Positions 6,056 to 11,105 of a DNA stretch of 11,105 nucleotides are shown piece by piece. Source of the DNA: UBA4971 sp900019985 (GTDB lineage Bacteria > Bacillota > SHA-98 > UBA4971); NCBI GenBank assembly GCA_050949175.1, contig JBMNFG010000013.1:1-11105 (forward strand), given 5' to 3'. Each line of letters starts with the position of its first letter. Position 1 is the first letter of the stretch. The notes beneath the pieces were generated by a model that was not told the origin of the DNA, made no database searches, and saw only the letters and a list, made by a program, of their open reading frames with translations. The position numbers and the translations under genes are program-made.

Positions 6056-6062
6056 CCTCCTT
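6056..6062 (-). promoter_or_regulatory. Ribosome binding site of DegV-A
   Basis: CCTCCTT on the + strand is AAGGAGG on the - strand, 8 bases before the ATG at 6047. The same site and spacing occur before DegV-B (7929-7935). It decides the start against an upstream TTG. Confidence 0.85.
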
Positions 6063-6079
6063 AATACAGCGACTCAAGT

Positions 6080-6290
6080 GCCTGATTCTGTCTTCGAATA
6101 GACAACGGATCCTGTCTTAGCCACTTCTTTCCGGTCTGGGTCAGGGGCTAATATGGTACCTGCAGGTTATGCTCACTTAATGGTGCCTATGGAAGGCATA
6201 CTCTCTTACACAGCCTATGGAAGATATACTCTCTTATACATAATAACACGATGTTGCAGTGGGGTGAAGGAAAGGTGTTGTGTGGCGGCT
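6080..6290 (-). promoter_or_regulatory. DegV-A leader resembling the MFS-B leader, with a 28-base duplication
   Basis: This noncoding stretch aligns with the region around and upstream of the MFS-B start (about 9410-9560). Shared words on the + strand include atcctgYcttag near 6112 and 9431, acttaatggtgcctatggaa near 6175 and its relative near 9474, and cataataacac followed by gttgYagtgSggtgaag near 6240 and 9530. A direct duplication of 28 bases, starting cctatggaa, is seen at 6186-6213 and 6214-6241; MFS-B has one such unit at about 9486-9513. On the - strand the conserved core gtgttattatgt could hold a -10 element, but no convincing -35 is seen. The similarity reaches bases matching the first codons of MFS-B, although no MFS gene follows here. 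Confidence 0.6.
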
Positions 6291-6293
6291 CCC

Positions 6294-6595
6294 GTAAGCC
6301 ACAGTGTAGCTGCGGAGTTATGCACACAGCGCAGCGTGTTCGGCTCGATAGCGGGTATGGCATCTCATATCGCGTCTAGCCGCGAAATTGCATGTATAAC
6401 CGAGCATATAGGTTCCGTGCAGCCCGGTAGGCGTATGCGTCTCGGTAGTAGGTATGGTATCTCGCACGCGCACGGGCAAGTAGCTGCTAAGTTGCCCTTA
6501 TAGCGAAGCTTATGAGACCCGGTAGCAGGTATGGCCGGTAGGTACGGCATTCATACGCTACGTGTACGCGCGTGTAGTTGCGAAGTTGGGCGTCC
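6294..6595. repeat. Degenerate longer repeats, noncoding
   Basis: About 300 bases without a credible gene. At least three diverged copies of a 50-60 base unit are visible, starting near 6347 (gatagcgggtatggcatctc), 6443 (cggtagtaggtatggtatct) and 6535 (cggtaggtacggcattcata). Each runs through a CG-rich stretch to a word like gcgaaRttgc at 6382-6391, 6486-6495 and 6580-6589. A fourth, weaker relative may start near 6294 (gtagctgcggagttatgc). Spacing is about 90-95 bases. Function unknown. Confidence 0.6.
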
Positions 6596-6639
6596 AGTTA
6601 GGCGTCAAATGGATCGAGCATAAGAGAGAGGTTGAAGAG

Positions 6640-6970
6640 AGAGGCTTAAGCGGCTCAAACAGGCTCAAAACAGGTTCAAACAGGCTGAAAACAGGCTCAA
6701 AGGGGGTCAAAGAGACTCAATAGAGACTCTCAGCAGAGATGCTCAGTAGAGGCTGAGTAGGAGACTCATAAAGAGGCCTAGATAGGCTCAAAGAGACTCT
6801 ATGCAAAGGCTCAGCAGAGACGCCCAGCAGAGAGCTCAGCAGAGACTCAATAAAGAGGCTCAAAAGAGGGTCAATAGAAAGGATCAGTAAAGACGATCAA
6901 CAGAGAGGATCAGTAGAGACGCTCAATAGAGAAGCGCAGTAGAGAGAGCCTCAATAGAGGCTCAATAAAG
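6640..6970. repeat. Purine-rich degenerate short tandem repeats, noncoding
   Basis: About 330 bases made almost only of variants of a short unit. The left part has 10-11 base units (ggctcaaaca, ggctcaaaaca, ggttcaaaca, ggctgaaaaca). The rest has 13-16 base units around rgctcaRYaRaga (for example gactcaatagagact, ctcagcagaga, ggatcagtagagac, ggctcaataaagag). The + strand is strongly purine-rich. TAG and TAA words occur throughout, so it is not a coding repeat. A perfect 7-bp hairpin, gagcctc-aata-gaggctc, lies at 6946-6963. Confidence 0.8.
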
Positions 6971-6971
6971 A

Positions 6972-6997
6972 GGCTCGGTACCGGGTGCTGCCGAGCC
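6972..6997 (-). terminator. Hairpin downstream of DegV-B, possible terminator
   Basis: ggctcgg (6972-6978) and ccgagcc (6991-6997) are perfect 7-bp arms around a 12-base loop, about 60 bases after the DegV-B stop. On the - strand the stem is followed by tctttattg, a short T-rich tail. Position and GC-rich stem fit a terminator of the MFS-B/DegV-B set, but the tail is imperfect. Confidence 0.45.
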
Positions 6998-7009
6998 GTT
7001 CATGGTAGC

Positions 7010-7050
7010 AAGAAGCCGCAAAAAGCCCCAAGAAGCCGCAAAAAAGCCAG
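7010..7050. repeat. 20-21 base direct duplication near the DegV-B 3' end
   Basis: aagaagccgcaaaaagcccc (7010-7029) is followed immediately by aagaagccgcaaaaaagcca plus one base (7030-7050), and then by a partial aaaaagc. The pair ends ten bases from the DegV-B stop codon. Confidence 0.85.
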
Positions 7051-7059
7051 AAAAAGCGA

Positions 7060-7920
7060 TTACACCTTTGGAAACAGTGCCTCCGGGGCAGAGATTATTC
7101 CGACAAGGCCCCTGCCGGTGTGGGCGCCTAAGACTGGTGCGATCTGCCCCTCTGGGAGCCAGTTGCACTGGAATGCCTTGTCTAGCTTCTCTTTTAGGCG
7201 GGCTGCGCCTTCCGGAAACTGCGAATGATAGATCTGCAAACGCATGGCGGTTCCGGGAGAATGTGCTGACTCAAGTATATCTGCCATCTCGTCAATCGCC
7301 CGATTTATCGTGCGGGCCTGTCCGCGCGCCGCGTAAGTCCCGTTTACCTTTTCCACGTGGATTATGGGCTTTATGTTCAGCACTGATGCGAGTAATCCTT
7401 TGAGATGGCTTATCCGTCCGCCGTGGATGAGATATTTCAACGTTGAAAGTGTGAAAAACGTTTCCGTTGCTTCGGTCACTTGTCTTAGCAAGGACAATAT
7501 GCGAGATTTGTCCAATCCCGCACGCACGGCTTTTGCGGCCACTTCAACATGCCATCCCAAGGCGCCGGATAGCGTCTTTGTGTCGTATATCTCTACATTG
7601 GCTTCTGATACCGCATTTGCGCCGATCCTGGCGGCATTAACTGTACCGCTGAGACCTGAAGATATGTGTATAGAGAGTATATCCGGATCCTTTTTTGCAA
7701 GGCTGCGATAGAGCTCCGCAAAATCCCCTGGTGACGGTTGAGATGTAGTCGGGATTTGTTTTGCTTTTGCTTGGAGCTCATAGAATTCCTCGTGAGTTAT
7801 GTCCACTCCGCTGCGATAGGTCTTACCGTCTATTGTGATCATCAAGGGAAGGTAGTGTACTTCAAGACCATCTAGTTGTTCAGGAGAAATGTCCGCTGCG
7901 TAGTCCGTCACGATCTGCAT
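7060..7920 (-). CDS. DegV family protein B (fatty-acid binding, FakB-like)
   Basis: A 286-residue paralogue of DegV-A with the same start, ribosome site (AAGGAGG, 8 bases upstream) and end (APEALFPKV). The ligand loops TTSQPSPGDF (about 57-66) and SSGLSGTVNAARIG (about 86-99) are kept, as are the ETFFTLSTLKYLIHGGRIS segment (about 151-169) and GRGLVGIISAP near the end, so it should still bind a lipid ligand. Many differences from DegV-A are conservative, which suggests both copies have been under selection rather than one being a pseudogene. Residues near the supposed pocket that differ include M/I before SSGLSG and P/H before GGR. It lies 199 bases downstream of MFS-B on the same strand with a terminator-like hairpin between, so it may have its own promoter or be reached by read-through. 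Confidence 0.93.
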   Translation of the reverse strand: MQIVTDYAADISPEQLDGLEVHYLPLMITIDGKTYRSGVDITHEEFYELQAKAKQIPTTSQPSPGDFAELYRSLAKKDPDILSIHISSGLSGTVNAARIGANAVSEANVEIYDTKTLSGALGWHVEVAAKAVRAGLDKSRILSLLRQVTEATETFFTLSTLKYLIHGGRISHLKGLLASVLNIKPIIHVEKVNGTYAARGQARTINRAIDEMADILESAHSPGTAMRLQIYHSQFPEGAARLKEKLDKAFQCNWLPEGQIAPVLGAHTGRGLVGIISAPEALFPKV

Positions 7921-7972
7921 ATAGTTCTCCTCCTTGGTGCATCTCTTAGTTGTGCGTATCCGGTACTAATGC

Positions 7973-8016
7973 AAAAAACCTGTAGGCTGTGAACATATGC
8001 AATAGACGCCTACAGG
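7973..8016 (-). terminator. Rho-independent terminator between MFS-B and DegV-B
   Basis: On the - strand cctgtaggc (8016-8008) and gcctacagg (7987-7979) form a perfect 9-bp stem around a 20-base loop, followed at once by six T (7978-7973). It lies about 105 bases after the MFS-B stop and about 50 bases before the DegV-B start. The loop is longer than usual, so a leader or attenuator role for DegV-B is also possible. The rest of the 7936-8119 gap shows nothing recognisable. Confidence 0.75.
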
Positions 8017-8119
8017 CGAGCATTATGTAAGACCTGACAGCTACGTGAGATTTTGGAGCCATGTACTATGCACGCATGTATTGGTTTCAATACTACCACG
8101 GAAATGTCTCGAGCACCAG

Positions 8120-9430
8120 TTAATTTTCAGATCGCTTTATTCCGGATCCTGACGATTCCTCAACCGGTTTGCGGACCATGAGTATAAATCCTACGCCCAG
8201 AGCAGCGAATACAAGGCACGGAACGAGCGCGTTTGAATACAATCCTCCGCCTTCGAGCCCTCTGGCGGTAAAGAGTCTTATGAACCAGCCGACAAGAGGA
8301 GGCATTACAGCGCCGCCCATGATGGACATGACGTTAACAAGTCCTGTGGCAAAGCCCGATACCCCAGGCGGGAATAAATCTTTCGCTATGGAATACACCA
8401 GCCCGGCTGAGCTAGCAGCTGCGCCCATAATAAAGAGCAGCACGTACATGGCACGAAAAGACAAAAACCCCGGGTCAAGGGCTATGGGCACCCATGTCAG
8501 AAAGTAACAAACCGCAGTCCCTAAGAGAATGTTCCACCTGGCAGTGAAGGCATCCATTCCTCGGGCAGCCAAGACATCTGCGAGCCTCCCTACAACGGGG
8601 GCGCCTATGACATAACCTGTAGCTATCATTGTTATTACAGCCGCAGCTGAAGTCGGGGAGACCTCATAGACACCGGAGATATACGGGACCCCCCATAACG
8701 CCTGGAACGCCATTTGCGTGCCGTATCTTGCAAACAGGAAAAAGGAAAGAAGTTGGAGGTTGCGATTCATTATCACATCCAAATAGGAGCTTGGCTTATC
8801 GTATGAATCCATGTCTTGGTCTTGCTGTTCGGGTATAGGTTGTTTCGTAGCGAATATCCAGCAAAGACCTGCTAATAAGAGTGCTACGACAGCAAGCCCC
8901 GTAAAGACTTGCCTCCATCCGGCAGCGGTAGCCAGCCACGCCAAGGGTGCAGCTCCCATCAACGCGCCTATGTTTCCGATTGCAATGAACAATGAGTTAT
9001 ATGTAGAGAATACCTGAGGTGGGAAGTTCAGTGCGATAAACTTTATCCCAGGGATGAACCCGGCTGCAAGTCCTGCTCCCATGATGATTCTTCCCAGGAA
9101 TGCAGAGGTAAACCCTCTGGCGCCGGCAAAGAGAAAGGATCCGATAGCTGCAACGAAAACGGCAACTGCACTTACCCGTTCCGGGCCTAACTTATCAGAC
9201 AAAAACCCCAAAGCCGGCTGAAGCACAGCATATGATATGAAAAACCCGGATGACATAAATCCCAGTGCTACGCTGTCAAGCCCGAGCTCAAGTACGAGAT
9301 TGTCAGCAACTACTGAAACCGCTACACGCTGGAGAAAGGACAAAAAATAAATAGCAACGAATAGCACAAATCCGACGAGCCGCAACCTGGCGGAAGCATC
9401 AATTCTTTGTCTGTCTTGCAAGGAACGCAC
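8120..9430 (-). CDS. MFS transporter B (full-length paralogue)
   Basis: A 436-residue major facilitator superfamily secondary transporter, about the usual length for 12 helices. A basic cytoplasmic N-terminus (RSLQDRQRIDASARLR) precedes helix 1 (about 18-40). Motif A is GFLSDKLGPER (75-85). GRIIMGAGLAAGFIPG (113-128) covers helix 4, and GRLADVLAARGMD is the second-half counterpart. A charged central loop (about 198-218, PEQQDQDMDSYDKPS) separates the two halves. The start is GTG: an in-frame TAA lies five codons upstream and no earlier start exists. The ribosome site is weak (aggca-gga). MFS-A is its paralogue, and DegV-B follows downstream. The MFS subfamily and substrate were not recognised; the C-terminal tail is hydrophilic (EESSGSGIKRSEN). 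Confidence 0.92.
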   Translation of the reverse strand: MRSLQDRQRIDASARLRLVGFVLFVAIYFLSFLQRVAVSVVADNLVLELGLDSVALGFMSSGFFISYAVLQPALGFLSDKLGPERVSAVAVFVAAIGSFLFAGARGFTSAFLGRIIMGAGLAAGFIPGIKFIALNFPPQVFSTYNSLFIAIGNIGALMGAAPLAWLATAAGWRQVFTGLAVVALLLAGLCWIFATKQPIPEQQDQDMDSYDKPSSYLDVIMNRNLQLLSFFLFARYGTQMAFQALWGVPYISGVYEVSPTSAAAVITMIATGYVIGAPVVGRLADVLAARGMDAFTARWNILLGTAVCYFLTWVPIALDPGFLSFRAMYVLLFIMGAAASSAGLVYSIAKDLFPPGVSGFATGLVNVMSIMGGAVMPPLVGWFIRLFTARGLEGGGLYSNALVPCLVFAALGVGFILMVRKPVEESSGSGIKRSEN

Positions 9431-9570
9431 ATCCTGCCTTAGTTACTTTAAAACTGTCGTAACAGGTTATTATTACCTAATGTTACCTGTGGAAGATACA
9501 GTCTCTAATACATAATACAGTATCTTAAACATAATAACACTTTGTTGTAGTGCGGTGAAGTAAGCGTCCG
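9431..9570 (-). promoter_or_regulatory. MFS-B leader, shared with the DegV-A leader
   Basis: Upstream of MFS-B, and divergent from the NSS transporter gene, lies sequence conserved with 6110-6290, including cctgtggaagataca (9486-9500), cataataacac (9530-9540) and gttgtagtgcggtgaag (9544-9560). Conservation of this noncoding sequence between copies makes it the likely control region for MFS-B. AT-rich words such as tattat and gtttaag on the - strand could serve as a -10, but no good -35 partner is seen. Confidence 0.5.
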
Positions 9571-9618
9571 GCTTTTCGATGGTACCTGCGACTCGATTTT
9601 ATAACAGTTCGATTTCAG

Positions 9619-9647
9619 TGGACATTTTCCGATATTTGTTGTAATCT
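9619..9647 (+). promoter_or_regulatory. Possible sigma-70-type promoter of the NSS gene
   Basis: TGGACA (9619-9624) matches TTGACA at five of six bases. It is followed after 17 bases by TAATCT (9642-9647), a poor -10 element. The pair lies about 75 bases before the NSS start, between the divergent genes. The weak -10 keeps confidence low. Confidence 0.3.
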
Positions 9648-9723
9648 AGACGATATAGGTCTTATACCCGTTACACCGTTTCTTTCTACCGTTTATCACA
9701 TTTAAGAGGAGAGAGTTGCAGAG

Positions 9724-11105
9724 ATGAAACGAGAAAGAACGCAAAGAGAGAATTGGGGGACACGATTCGGCTTCTTGATGGCAGCAGCCGGTTCTGCTAT
9801 CGGTCTGGGGAACATTTGGAGATTCCCGTACTTAACCGGTGAACATGGTGGTAGCGTATTTATCATAATCTATTTATTCTGTATCGCTTTTATCGGACTG
9901 AGCATTATGATAGCGGAGTTTGCAGTAGGGAGAAGGACTTCTCTTGCATCGGTAGGTGCTTACAAATCACAGAACAGGAGTTGGACATTCGCCGGGGTAC
10001 TGGGTGTGCTTAGCGGGTTTTTCATCATGGGTTTTTATCCGGTGGTCGGCGGGTGGTCTTTGGCGTACATGCTCAAATCCCTAACCGGACTCTTAGCTAA
10101 TCCTGGGGCAACTGCTGACATCTTCAACGCTTTCGTAGCTGCTCCGGTTGAACCTTTGATATGGACTGTCATTTATCTGGTACTTAACGTCGCAATAGTC
10201 GCCAGAGGCATATCAGGCGGTATTGAGGCAGCGAGCAAAGTGTTGATGCCAACCTTGTTCGTTCTTCTTATAGTAATTATCGTAAAAGGTGTTACCTTCC
10301 CCGGCGCCGGTGAAGGCCTTGCATACTTATTCAGACCGGATTGGTCCCAGGTGACAGGTAATACCTTACTTGCCGCCCTAGGACAGTCATTCTTCACTCT
10401 CAGCCTTGGTATGGGCTGTATGATCACGTACGGGAGTTATCTCCGCAAAGAAGAGAACATTCCCGCCAACGCTCTATCCATTGTGGCAATGGATACTATG
10501 GGTGCGCTAATGGCGGGTCTAGCCATATTCCCTGCATTATTCGCCTTTGGGATGGAGCCTGCAGCAGGGCCCGGTCTTGTGTTTGTCGTTGTACCTGCGA
10601 TATTTGCACGGATGGGTAGCATAGGTCCGATAATGTCTCTTGTGTTCTTTGCAGCTTTGACTGTTGCAGCATTGACTTCTTCCATATCTTTGCTGGAGGT
10701 AGTCGTTGCGTATCTAATTGATGAACGGGGAATGGACAGAAAGCGTGCGACTTACCTCAGTTCCATAGTGATAATGGGAATGTGCGTCCTTTCTTCCCTT
10801 TCCATGGGAACACTGTCAGGTGTCAAACTGTTCGGAGTCGGCTTCTTTGATTTCTTCGATATACTCACAGACAAGATATTCCTGGCAGTCGGCGGAATGC
10901 TGCTGACAATCTTTGCAGGTTGGTTTATGAAAAAGGAAGATCTCAAGGATGAGCTTACAAGCGGTGGCGCTGTAGAGTTCGGTCTTTTTGAGTTGTGGTA
11001 TAACCTGGTGAAATACTTCATACCTGTTGTAATCGGTGTTTTTGCCATTGTGGGGATCGCCGCTATAGAACAGAAGAGCCTCATGTTCTTTGGGTTATTC
11101 TTGAT
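9724..11105 (+). CDS. NSS-family sodium:amino-acid symporter (3' end outside window)
   Basis: An open frame from ATG 9724 to the window edge gives 460 complete codons of a neurotransmitter:sodium symporter family (SLC6, LeuT fold) membrane protein. After a short charged N-terminus (MKRERTQRENWGTRF), helix 1 carries GSAIGLGNIWRFPY (23-36), with the unwound Gly-x-Gly-Asn region that binds sodium and substrate, then HGGSVF. Helix 6 has SLGMG (227-231) within GQSFFTLSLGMGCMITYGSY. Helix 8 has TSSISLLEVVVAYLIDERG (about 318-336), with the Ser pair that contributes to the second sodium site. The family predicts sodium-driven uptake of an amino acid such as a branched, aromatic or other hydrophobic one; the exact substrate cannot be read. 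GAGGAGAG lies at 9706-9713, ten bases before the ATG. Bacterial members are about 440-510 residues, so only a short tail is missing. Confidence 0.93.
   Translation, partial: MKRERTQRENWGTRFGFLMAAAGSAIGLGNIWRFPYLTGEHGGSVFIIIYLFCIAFIGLSIMIAEFAVGRRTSLASVGAYKSQNRSWTFAGVLGVLSGFFIMGFYPVVGGWSLAYMLKSLTGLLANPGATADIFNAFVAAPVEPLIWTVIYLVLNVAIVARGISGGIEAASKVLMPTLFVLLIVIIVKGVTFPGAGEGLAYLFRPDWSQVTGNTLLAALGQSFFTLSLGMGCMITYGSYLRKEENIPANALSIVAMDTMGALMAGLAIFPALFAFGMEPAAGPGLVFVVVPAIFARMGSIGPIMSLVFFAALTVAALTSSISLLEVVVAYLIDERGMDRKRATYLSSIVIMGMCVLSSLSMGTLSGVKLFGVGFFDFFDILTDKIFLAVGGMLLTIFAGWFMKKEDLKDELTSGGAVEFGLFELWYNLVKYFIPVVIGVFAIVGIAAIEQKSLMFFGLFL

Noticed and set aside
6048..6077. Longer DegV-A start at TTG 6077
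   Set aside because: The strong AAGGAGG site would then lie inside the gene; the ATG at 6047 gives the same start, spacing and length as DegV-B.
6153..6503. Open frame of 116 codons on the + strand in the gap before DegV-A
   Set aside because: It runs through the leader and degenerate repeats, has odd Cys/Arg-rich composition, no family resemblance and no ribosome site.
6078..7059. Insertion sequence or transposon remnant between the DegV genes
   Set aside because: No transposase-like frame, no terminal inverted repeats and no target duplication were seen; the content is tandem repeats and leader-like sequence.
8629..9017. Short + strand frames within the MFS-B region
   Set aside because: They are antisense shadows of the well-supported MFS-B gene.
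10173..11084. Three - strand frames across the right end
   Set aside because: They are antisense to the NSS transporter, whose conserved sodium-site motifs fix the coding strand.

Overview
The window looks like bacterial chromosome, most plausibly a Gram-positive (Bacillota/Clostridia-type) organism. This is an inference from strong AAGGAGG ribosome sites, DegV-family proteins, a UPF0309-like SIS protein beside a ROK kinase and a binding-protein-dependent sugar ABC transporter, and a bacterial NSS transporter. No rRNA, tRNA, CRISPR array or transposase was seen.

Left part (1-3168, + strand): the end of a sugar uptake and activation operon. It holds the tail of a MalF-type permease, a MalG-type permease, a ROK-family sugar kinase overlapping it by 4 bases, and a SIS-domain sugar-phosphate protein. 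The expected flow is import, then phosphorylation, then sugar-phosphate handling. The binding protein and ATPase lie outside the window or elsewhere. The kinase carries an unusual N-terminal array of 8-residue repeats and an altered ExGH sugar-binding motif.

Middle part (3169-9430): two paralogous sets, all on the - strand. In transcription order these are MFS-B (9430-8120), DegV-B (7920-7060), DegV-A (6047-5187) and MFS-A (5034-3802). DegV-A and DegV-B have equal length and are roughly three quarters identical by eye. MFS-A and MFS-B are clearly paralogous, but MFS-A lacks about 25 N-terminal residues. Leader sequence resembling that of MFS-B recurs before MFS-A and, without a gene following it, before DegV-A. 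This suggests duplication followed by loss of an MFS copy. DegV proteins are known fatty-acid binders (FakB type), so the MFS partners might handle a lipid-like or organic-acid substrate, but nothing in the sequence fixes this.

Right part (9431-11105, + strand): a divergent intergenic region, then an NSS (SLC6/LeuT-fold) sodium:amino-acid symporter that runs off the window end.

The most striking overall trait is the density of short tandem and inverted repeats at gene edges. Units are 24 bases (kinase 5' end), 18 bases (before the SIS gene), 9 bases (MFS-A 3' end), 16 bases (DegV-A 3' end), 20-21 bases (DegV-B 3' end) and 28 bases (DegV-A leader). There are also three larger noncoding repeat fields at 3169-3680, 6294-6595 and 6640-6970. 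Each array has its own unit, and several resemble the gene end they touch, as if seeded locally by slippage.
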